Made by a program: the position numbers and the translations under genes. The notes beneath the pieces are model-generated. The model had not been told where the DNA came from. It ran no database searches and saw only the letters and a list, made by a program, of their open reading frames with translations. Source: DASPFV01 sp035620975 (GTDB lineage Bacteria; Acidobacteriota; Vicinamibacteria; Vicinamibacterales; 2-12-FULL-66-21). From it: a stretch of 30,352 nucleotides of DNA. Shown here piece after piece: positions 23,780 through 30,352 of this stretch. The stretch covers positions 1-30,352 of the forward strand of contig DASPFV010000055.1 in NCBI GenBank assembly GCA_035620975.1. Reading direction: 5' to 3'. Each line of letters opens with the position of its first letter. The stretch's first letter is position 1.

Positions 23780-25182
23780 CGCAGTCTCGCGATCTCGCGA
23801 TCGATGGCCGCAGCCAGCTCGTCCTGGCCGAACTCCGTCGCGAGCTGCTTCGCTTCCAGGGCCCACTTCAGCCCTTCCTCCCTCCGCCCCGCACGGACGT
23901 GAGCGGTCGCGAGGCCGAAGAGGTACCGGGGCGACTCGGCGTCACGCGGCTGCTCCAGCCGCGCGAACTCCTCAATGGCCTCCTGCGTGCGATCCAGTAC
24001 GAGGAGCATGCGCCCGAGATTGAAACGCGCGAGCCGGAACGTCGGCTGCGCGTCGACGGCCTTCCGGTACTCGGTCGCCGCGGCGTCGAATTCACGTCGC
24101 CGCTCCAGGAGCTGCCCCAGGTTGTTGAGTGCGCTCGTGTGCAGGGGGTTCACCGCCAGCGCCTTCCGATAGGCCTCTTCGGCCTCCATCCACCTTTCCT
24201 GCCGTCCCAGGATCACCCCGTAGTCGTAGTGCGCCGTCGCCAGTTCCAGCTGCGCGTCGAGGGCCGCGCGATAGTGCACCTCGGCCTTCGACCAGTTCTG
24301 CTCCCTGCCATAGAGATTTATGAGGTTCACGTGAGCCTGCGCGAGCGTAGGATCGGCGGCCAGTGCCGCCTCGTGCGCCGCGATGGCAGCCTCCACGTCA
24401 CCGGCCTCGGCCAGGGCGACGCCGCGCTGCAGGATCGCACGCGGATCGTCCCTGAGGGACGTGACGGCCAGCAACAGGGGATCCTCGATCCGCGGCCAGC
24501 GCGCGCCGTAGCGGGTGTGCGCCGCGAGCGCGCGTTCGGCCTCCGCGGTCCGGCCCAGCGCACGATACGAGCGGGCCAGGGCGTAGTGCGCGGCGCCGAG
24601 CTCGGGGAAGAGAGCGACCGCTTTCTCCAGGTGCCCGACCGCGTCCTCGTGCCGGCCTTCCGCGGCGGCGATTCGTCCCAGTCCCACGTGCGCCGCGGGT
24701 TCTGCGGACGCCTCGCCCAGCAGGGCCTCGAAGGCCTGCCGACTACGGCGATAGTCGCCGCTGTCGAGCAGCGCTTCGGCCAGCCTCACGCGTGCGGGCA
24801 GGAAGTCCGCGGAAATCGCGAGCGCCCGATCGAGTCGCGGGACGGCTTCCTGGGGACGCGCGAGCCGCTGCAGCACGATCGCGTCGAGATAGGGCCACTC
24901 GAAGGCTGCCGGCGCCAGTGCGGCCGCGCGACTGTAGGCCTGGTGCGCGCTCTCCCACTGCTCCCATGCGTGAAGGGTCCGGCCGAGCGTCCCGACGGCG
25001 GACGCATCGTCCGGGCGAGCTGATGCTTCCTTGTAAGCCCGGGAGACGGCGCTCCGGGCCGTATCGGGGAATCCCTCGAGGGCCAGACGCGGCAGGGCCG
25101 GCACGTCCTGCGCAGTGGCAGCCGGCGACACGCCCAGCAGGACGAGCAGCACGGCGCAGGACCGGCCCCCGACGTTGAGCAT
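23776..25182 (-). CDS. exported tetratricopeptide-repeat protein
   Basis: This 468-aa protein has a signal peptide (MLNVGGRSCAVLLVLLGVSPAATAQ) and is then almost wholly built of TPR helix pairs. Clear units include AHYALARSYRALGRTAEAERAL, AHVNLINLYGREQNWSKAEVHY, AHYDYGVILGRQERWMEAEEAY, ALNNLGQLLERRREFDAAATEY and ARFNLGRMLLVLDRTQEAIEEF. I estimate nine to eleven repeats. TPR arrays bind partner proteins; the obvious candidate here is the CRTAC1 protein encoded immediately downstream with an ATGA overlap. I chose ATG 25182 because it gives a standard signal peptide and has GGGG just upstream. ATG 25194 and GTG 25224 are alternatives that would lengthen the N-terminus by 4 or 14 residues. Confidence 0.85.
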   Translation of the reverse strand: MLNVGGRSCAVLLVLLGVSPAATAQDVPALPRLALEGFPDTARSAVSRAYKEASARPDDASAVGTLGRTLHAWEQWESAHQAYSRAAALAPAAFEWPYLDAIVLQRLARPQEAVPRLDRALAISADFLPARVRLAEALLDSGDYRRSRQAFEALLGEASAEPAAHVGLGRIAAAEGRHEDAVGHLEKAVALFPELGAAHYALARSYRALGRTAEAERALAAHTRYGARWPRIEDPLLLAVTSLRDDPRAILQRGVALAEAGDVEAAIAAHEAALAADPTLAQAHVNLINLYGREQNWSKAEVHYRAALDAQLELATAHYDYGVILGRQERWMEAEEAYRKALAVNPLHTSALNNLGQLLERRREFDAAATEYRKAVDAQPTFRLARFNLGRMLLVLDRTQEAIEEFARLEQPRDAESPRYLFGLATAHVRAGRREEGLKWALEAKQLATEFGQDELAAAIDREIARLR

Positions 25183-25360
25183 GAGCCCCAGCATACCGAA
25201 AACGCCGATGGCGCGGCTTCCCACTCGGCGATCTCCACGGAACGCGGTTGCCCCGGACCTTCGCGAATTGCTCAGTCGACGGAACGCTGGGAACAGCGGG
25301 TCGAGGGACCTCCGCGTGGAATCGGCGCGAACTAGGGGCTGCTCAGGAACGGGAGGCGCT

Positions 25361-25397
25361 CAAAAGGAAAACCCGGTGGGAAAAGTCCCACCGGGTT
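25361..25397 (-). terminator. rho-independent terminator of the first TonB-dependent receptor gene
   Basis: On the minus strand a perfect 12-bp stem (AACCCGGTGGGA and its complement, tetraloop CTTT) is followed directly by TTTTCCTTTTG. It lies 45 bp after the receptor's stop at 25443 and before the TPR gene, so the two are separate transcription units. This is the only hairpin in the window with a good T-tract. Confidence 0.88.
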
Positions 25398-25442
25398 CGG
25401 TGTGCAGACAGGTCCGGGGGACGAGAGTCCCCCGGAGGTCGG

Positions 25443-28400
25443 TCAGAACTGGAATCTGACTCCGAGCATGATCTGGCGCTCGATGTAGACCGAGTTCGTC
25501 AGGGCCCCGCCGCCGAGCACCTGGGTGATGCGGCCGAAGTTGCCCGACGTGAGGCTACCGTCGGGATTCGCGAACACCGCGTGGTTGAAGATGTTGTTAC
25601 CCTGCATCCGGAACTCGAGCCGGCGCGATCCGCCCATCGCGAACGAGCGGAAGAGCGACAAGTCTGCGTTCCAGGCTCCCGGCCCGCGGAACTGGTTGCG
25701 TCCCGTCCCGCCCTGCCGGACGCCGGTCGGCTGCCCGAACGCCGTGGTGTCGAAGTACACGCCGCTCGCGCCGACAGCGCCGCCGGCATTGAAGCTGCCG
25801 TTCAGGTCGGCCGTCTGGGTCGTGCCCGGCGTGTTGTACGACGTCCCGCTCGCGGTCACCGTGAAGGGCGTGCCGCTGAAGGCGCCGAACGTGCCGTTCA
25901 CCTGCCAGTCGCCGAGGATGGCTTTCGTCACGCTCTCGTAGCTCCCCGAGCTCTGCCAGGGCAGCGCCCACGCGAACCCGACCTGGAAGTTGTGGGTGCG
26001 GTCGAACCCGGCGAGCGCCCAGTTCCGGTCCTGCTCGAGCGGGTGCTCCCAGGTCAGCCCGGTCCGGCCGTCGGCGTCCGACTCGTTCATGGACTTGCTG
26101 AGCGTGTAGGCGCCCTTGAACATGAAGCCCCTGGTGAAGGACTTGTTCAACGCGACCTGGAGGGAGTTGTACCGCGTATCCAGTCGCTGGCCCCACGACT
26201 GGATCGCGAGCTGCCGTCCGAAGGTCTGGAAATACGGGCGGCTCGCGGTACCGCCGCCGTACGTCGTCGGCAGGTTCAGGTCCACCCAGGCGTAGCCACC
26301 GGTGCCCTTCGCACCCACGTAGGCCACGTCCACGGACATGTCCCAGGGGAGCCGGCGCTCGAACGCGACGTTCCAGGTCTGGACGAGGCCACGATCGATG
26401 TTGCCGGGCTCCGGCGTGGCGATACCGGCGGTGTTGGGCAGCGGCACGCGGCCACTGCTCTGATCCGGCCCCGCGATGAGCGGGATGCCCTGCTCGATCG
26501 AGTTGTACCAGCCGAAGGTGTCCGGCGTCGTGAAGTTGGAGAAGATTGTGATCGGGTAGTTCAGGTCGCCGCGCATCGGGCGCGCCCAACCCATCGCGTT
26601 GTAGGTGATGCCGTAGCCAGTGCGGAAGACGCTGTTGTCGTTCAACCGGTAGATCGCACCGACACGTGGGGCGAAGTTGTCCTTCCCCGGCTCGAGGCCG
26701 ACGTTCTTCGGGTTGTTGCCGCGGCCGCCCAGGATCATCTCGAGGGTATCCAGGTCGAGCCGCTCCAGGCCACGGCCGTCCGCACGGGTCATGATCGGGT
26801 AGTACTCCCACCGAAGGCCGAGATCGAGGGTCAGCTTCGGGTTCAGGTTCCAGCGGTCGCGGAAGAAGAGCGCGTGCTGCCATTCGCGGCCCGTCATGAG
26901 CTCGTTCTGTACGCTCTTGGCGACGCTCGAGGTGAGGCCGAGCAGGAACGCCGCATACGTGTTGTAGAAGTTGGCGGCCTGCGCCCCGCTGAGCGCCGTT
27001 GAATTGCCCGCGAAGTTGAAATTGCCCCGCGGGTTGTTGCTCTCCGGCTGCCAGTGGTCGAGGTACAGGAAGTTCACGGCGTAGCCGCCGCGAAGGTCGT
27101 GCTTGCCGGCCAGCTTCGACACGTTGGCCGCGAGGGAGTACGTACGTTCGTCGCGGAAGATCGGATTCCAGCCGTCGCGGTTCCCGACGGCACTGAGACC
27201 CGTGTTGAACACCGGATAGCCGGCGTACCGCTCACGGAACGTCTGGCCGGAAAACCCCTGGTCGTTCGTGCCGGGAATGCCGAGCACGTCGAGGCCCCAG
27301 TTCCCGGCCTGGAAATCGGGACCCAGCACGTCCTGCTTTTGTCTGGCGAACCCGAATGTCGTGTCGAGGAGCAGGGTCGGTCGGAGCGTCCACGTCTGTC
27401 CGGCCGTGAACGACCACACCTTCGTGAACCCGCCGTCGCCGCTCGCATTCGGGTCTGGCCCGAGATAGTTCGTCAGGTCGTCGACCACCGCGTCCATGAA
27501 GCTGAACTTGCCCCAGATCTGGTGGGCGGACGTCCGGTTGAAGTTGACCTTGACGTCGTAGTTCTCGCGGTCGACCGTCCGCGTCTCGTTACGGGTGTAG
27601 TTGTTGGTCAGCCCCCCGGCGCCGAACCCCGGGGTGTTCGGGAGCGGATACAGCAGGTCGATGATCCGGCGCGACACCGGGTTGATCATGTCCGAGGGAA
27701 TGACGTTGCCCGCGAACGCGGTGCGTCCCGTGCCGCTCCTGCTATCGGTGCTGAAGGGGTTGTAGATCGTCTGCAGCGTCCCGTTCGCATTGATGGCGCC
27801 GCTCATGTCCCCGTTCCGCATGGCCGCGGTCGGCACGGTGAAGAACGTGTCGACGCTGCTCGTCCGCTTGTAGGCCTCCACGGATCCGAAGAAGAACACC
27901 CGGTTGCGCGCAATCGGCCCGCCGAACGTCCCGCCGAAGTTGTTCTGCTCGAGCGGCGTCTTCGCCGGCTTCGTCGCCGCCGTGCCGAAGTAGAACGGCG
28001 AGGCCTTGAGCTTGTCGTTCGCGAAGAACTCGAACGCCGACCCCTTGAACTGGTTCGTCCCCGACTTCGTGATCACCGTGATCGCCGCCCCGCCAGCCAT
28101 CCCCTGCTCGGCGTCGAAGGTGCTCGTCGAGATGTTCACCGAATCGATCGTCTCGGCCGGCGAGATGTACATGTTGTGGTTCGGCAGCCAGATGTTCAGG
28201 TTCGTCGCGCCGTCGGTCCGCGTCGAGTTGTTCGTGTTCGCCTGCCCGTTCACGTTGGTCGCCAGCGACCGTGCCGGCGTGTCCGTCTCCGCGTTGCCGA
28301 ACGCCATCGGCGTCGTCCCCGGCACCAGGTTGATCAGCGCCTGGTAGTTCCGGAACCGGTTCAGCGGGATCGACGTCAGCTCGGCCGACTTCAGCTCGGT

Positions 28401-28829
28401 CGAGACCGCCACCTTGTCGGTCTGCAGCAGCTGGGCGGCCGACTCGACGGTCACCGTTTCTGTCAGCGTCCCGATCTCGAGCGTCATGTCCACGCGGGCA
28501 ATCTGCCCGAGGGTCACCGGCACCGAGGTGCGGATCGCCTCCCGGAACCCCGTCAAGGCCACCTTGACGTCGTAGGGCCCGATGAGCACGTTCGTGAAGT
28601 TGTACGCCCCCTCCGCGTTGGTGGTCGCCTCACGCGTGAGGTTCGTTTCGGTGTTGACGATGGTGACCGTGGCTCCCGGGATCAGGGCGCCCTGCGCGTC
28701 CTTGACCACCCCGACGATGCTCCCGTAGAGCAGCTGCGCGTGCAGCGTCGAGGCCGAGATGCCGACGGCGAGCGCGACGAGTGCGCCAAGGACGGCGCGC
28801 GGTACGGCCGGGCGAATAAGATGACTCAC
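25443..28829 (-). CDS. TonB-dependent receptor, Oar-like with carboxypeptidase-regulatory domain
   Basis: The 1128-aa outer-membrane protein begins with a signal peptide (cleavage near ASTLHAQ, about 32). A carboxypeptidase-regulatory-like domain follows (about 35-115: GSIVGVVKDAQGALIPGATVTIVNTET, ...EGAYNFTNVLIGPYDVKV). Then come a plug-like region (TRTDGATNLNIWLPNHNMYISPAETIDSVNI, GGAAITVITKSGTNQFKGSAFEFF) and a long beta-barrel ending in GVRFQF with a terminal Phe, as outer-membrane barrels require. It is expected to import an unknown large ligand, often glycan-derived in related bacteria. GTG 28829 has GGAGGAGG 5 nt upstream and starts the signal peptide, so I preferred it to the slightly longer frame. 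It has its own strong terminator. Confidence 0.9.
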   Translation of the reverse strand: MSHLIRPAVPRAVLGALVALAVGISASTLHAQLLYGSIVGVVKDAQGALIPGATVTIVNTETNLTREATTNAEGAYNFTNVLIGPYDVKVALTGFREAIRTSVPVTLGQIARVDMTLEIGTLTETVTVESAAQLLQTDKVAVSTELKSAELTSIPLNRFRNYQALINLVPGTTPMAFGNAETDTPARSLATNVNGQANTNNSTRTDGATNLNIWLPNHNMYISPAETIDSVNISTSTFDAEQGMAGGAAITVITKSGTNQFKGSAFEFFANDKLKASPFYFGTAATKPAKTPLEQNNFGGTFGGPIARNRVFFFGSVEAYKRTSSVDTFFTVPTAAMRNGDMSGAINANGTLQTIYNPFSTDSRSGTGRTAFAGNVIPSDMINPVSRRIIDLLYPLPNTPGFGAGGLTNNYTRNETRTVDRENYDVKVNFNRTSAHQIWGKFSFMDAVVDDLTNYLGPDPNASGDGGFTKVWSFTAGQTWTLRPTLLLDTTFGFARQKQDVLGPDFQAGNWGLDVLGIPGTNDQGFSGQTFRERYAGYPVFNTGLSAVGNRDGWNPIFRDERTYSLAANVSKLAGKHDLRGGYAVNFLYLDHWQPESNNPRGNFNFAGNSTALSGAQAANFYNTYAAFLLGLTSSVAKSVQNELMTGREWQHALFFRDRWNLNPKLTLDLGLRWEYYPIMTRADGRGLERLDLDTLEMILGGRGNNPKNVGLEPGKDNFAPRVGAIYRLNDNSVFRTGYGITYNAMGWARPMRGDLNYPITIFSNFTTPDTFGWYNSIEQGIPLIAGPDQSSGRVPLPNTAGIATPEPGNIDRGLVQTWNVAFERRLPWDMSVDVAYVGAKGTGGYAWVDLNLPTTYGGGTASRPYFQTFGRQLAIQSWGQRLDTRYNSLQVALNKSFTRGFMFKGAYTLSKSMNESDADGRTGLTWEHPLEQDRNWALAGFDRTHNFQVGFAWALPWQSSGSYESVTKAILGDWQVNGTFGAFSGTPFTVTASGTSYNTPGTTQTADLNGSFNAGGAVGASGVYFDTTAFGQPTGVRQGGTGRNQFRGPGAWNADLSLFRSFAMGGSRRLEFRMQGNNIFNHAVFANPDGSLTSGNFGRITQVLGGGALTNSVYIERQIMLGVRFQF

Positions 28830-29198
28830 CGGTTCCTCCTCCCACACTGACTCAACCTGCGCTGACTCTCAGAACCCTGGCGACGGACAGGGACCGACCG
28901 GAGAAGTTCGAGACTGTTCCTCCTGTGCGATGGGGTACGGGACCGTTCTCGGGTTGCGAGGGGCTTCGAACGGGTGCGGACTCTACCACGGCCCGAAAAG
29001 AAGGCGCAACAAACCTAGCGTTTTCGGATTAGGTAACCGGTAAGTGATTGTGGAAGATGGACTTCGAGCTCGACAGCCAGGATGGCGATACTGGAACCGC
29101 GTATTGGTAAAACGGGTAAAAGCGGGAAGATCAAGGCCCGGCAGGTTCGCCTGCCGGGCCTTGCGCCGTTCAGCGGACGCGCGCTGAAAACGGAACGC
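28830..29198. other. intergenic region between the two receptor genes
   Basis: This 369-bp region contains the leader and presumably the promoter of the downstream receptor, and a hairpin terminator for the upstream one. The stretch 28995-29060 is clearly less GC-rich than its surroundings. A weak minus-strand pair TTGCGC / TAGAGT (18-bp spacing, near 28980-29012) could be the promoter. I see no coding sequence. Confidence 0.45.
29133..29162 (-). terminator. hairpin terminator of the second TonB-dependent receptor gene
   Basis: A perfect 13-bp stem (AAGGCCCGGCAGG and its complement) closes a 4-nt loop (TTCG on the plus strand, CGAA on the minus). It lies 37 bp after the stop at 29199. Downstream on the minus strand the sequence is T-rich but interrupted (CTTTTACCCGTTTTACC). 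Confidence 0.8.
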
Positions 29199-30352
29199 TC
29201 AGAACGCGAACCGCAGACCGAGGCGGAACTGCCGTTCGCTGTAGCCGTTGAGCGTGCCGAGAATGCGCATGAAGTTGCCGCTCGTCACGCTGTTGGTCGG
29301 GTTGCCGAATTTCGGCGTGTTGGTGATGTTGAATCCTTCCAGGCGGAACTCCAGCCGCCTCGTGTCGCCGAGCGGGAACGCCCGGAACAATGACAGGTCG
29401 AGGTTCACGCCCCCAGGTCCGTAGAACTGGTTGCGTCCCGTGTTGCCGAAGCGCACGCCTTCGGGCTGCGCCCACGCGGACGGATCGTAGTAGGTGCCGG
29501 ACGAGCCGATGTTGCCGAGCTTCCGCACATCACCCACCAGGTCGGCCGTCTGTGTGTTGCTGGGCGTGTCGAGCACCGCGCCGCTGGCCGTCACCGTGAA
29601 TGGCGTCCCGGTGAAGGCGCCGAACGTGCCGTTGACCTGCCAGTCGTTCACGATCACGCCGGCGACGTTGCTGTACCCGCCGCCGCTCTGCCACGGGAGC
29701 TGATAGACGAACCCGATCTGGAAGTTGTGCCGGCGATCGAACCCCGCCGGTGCGAAGTTGCGATCGATCTGACTCGGCGTGTTGAAGGTGAGCCCTACCC
29801 AGCCGTCGTCGTCCGCCATGTTCTTCGCCTTGCCGAGCGTGTACGCCCCCTTGAGCAGCAATCCCCGCGTGAAGGGCCGATTCACCGCCACCTGCAGCGC
29901 GTGGTACCGCGTCTTGAGCCGCTGGCCCCAGCTCTTCAGATCCCGGAACCGCCCCATCGACGCGTACGGCCGCCCGGCGTTGCCGGTGCCGATCTCCGTC
30001 GGGGCGTTGATATCGAGGTCGGCGTAGCCGCCATCGCCGCGCGTCCCGACATACGCGAGGTCCACAGCGATGTCCCAGGGCAGTCGCCGCTCGACCGCCA
30101 CGTTCCACGACTGGATGTGGCCTCGATCCACGTTCCCCGGCTCCGGGGTCCGCATGTCCACCGAGGGCGGCAGCGGGAAGCGGCCGCTGTTCAGGTCCGG
30201 CCCGGTGATGAGCGGAATGCCCTGATCGACGGTGCTGTAGTAGCCGAACGGCTCGTTCTGGAAGAAGCTGGCGGCGATCGTCGCGGGATAGAAGCCGCGG
30301 AGCGGCCGCCCCCACGGCATGGGGTTGTAGGTCACGCCGTAGCCGCTGCGAA
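29199..30352 (-). CDS. TonB-dependent receptor, Oar-like (partial, N-terminus off the right edge)
   Basis: The frame stays open to the window edge and begins mid-barrel with RSGYGVTYNPMPWGRP, which aligns with FRTGYGITYNAMGWARP of the neighbouring receptor. Visible are the last 384 codons or so: TPEPGNVDRGHIQSWNVAVERRLPW, GFDRRHNFQIGFVYQLPWQS, DWQVNGTFGAFTGTPFTVTASG and the C-terminal GLRFAF with a terminal Phe. It is a close paralogue of the receptor ending at 25443, sharing many blocks almost residue for residue. The strand conserved near the barrel end (RRLEFRLEGFNITNTPKFGNP) is typical of this family. The signal peptide, regulatory domain and plug are outside the window. Confidence 0.88.
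   Translation of the reverse strand, partial: RSGYGVTYNPMPWGRPLRGFYPATIAASFFQNEPFGYYSTVDQGIPLITGPDLNSGRFPLPPSVDMRTPEPGNVDRGHIQSWNVAVERRLPWDIAVDLAYVGTRGDGGYADLDINAPTEIGTGNAGRPYASMGRFRDLKSWGQRLKTRYHALQVAVNRPFTRGLLLKGAYTLGKAKNMADDDGWVGLTFNTPSQIDRNFAPAGFDRRHNFQIGFVYQLPWQSGGGYSNVAGVIVNDWQVNGTFGAFTGTPFTVTASGAVLDTPSNTQTADLVGDVRKLGNIGSSGTYYDPSAWAQPEGVRFGNTGRNQFYGPGGVNLDLSLFRAFPLGDTRRLEFRLEGFNITNTPKFGNPTNSVTSGNFMRILGTLNGYSERQFRLGLRFAF

Overview
The window is GC-rich and densely coded, and probably comes from an Acidobacteriota chromosome, most likely a Vicinamibacteria-type lineage. This is an inference from gene content: two large Oar-like TonB-dependent receptors with an N-terminal carboxypeptidase-regulatory domain, a seven-bladed CRTAC1/ASPIC-UnbV protein coupled to a TPR protein, a cytochrome-c/HEAT-repeat 'membrane-bound dehydrogenase' protein, a LIC_10091-family protein, and frequent GTG/TTG starts. 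There is no 16S or other marker gene to confirm it. I saw no tRNA, rRNA, CRISPR array, transposase or prophage gene.

Layout. Positions 1-8113 form a minus-strand operon read right to left: a secreted hypothetical protein, an AddB-like nuclease, an AddA-like helicase-nuclease, and a DUF488 protein cut by the left edge. All are joined by start/stop overlaps, with a promoter at 8126-8154. Positions 8114-8392 are a divergent control region carrying four TGTGGA-type repeats at an exact 11-bp period. Plus-strand genes follow for a small conserved protein and a periplasmic type II asparaginase. Positions 9807-13872 hold a 98-aa hypothetical gene and a rhamnose-catabolism pair: rhamnulokinase and the bifunctional aldolase/short-chain dehydrogenase.

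Positions 14264-18963 hold a small periplasmic cytochrome c, a convergent LIC_10091-family gene, and the 1002-aa heme-containing dehydrogenase-like protein. Positions 19366-22000 are an electron-transfer cluster: a class II-like cytochrome c, a Rieske protein lacking both hydrogen-bonding residues of the usual high-potential cluster, and a cytochrome b fused to two C-terminal c-heme domains. Together the last two look like a compact menaquinol:cytochrome c reductase. Positions 22028-25182 (minus) are the translationally coupled TPR and CRTAC1 genes. Positions 25443-30352 (minus) are two paralogous TonB-dependent receptors, the second running off the right edge, each followed by a strong hairpin terminator.

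The most interesting items are the phased repeat array at 8199-8242, the cytochrome b-cc fusion with its unusual Rieske partner, and several promoters placed so close to start codons that leaderless or nearly leaderless mRNAs are likely.
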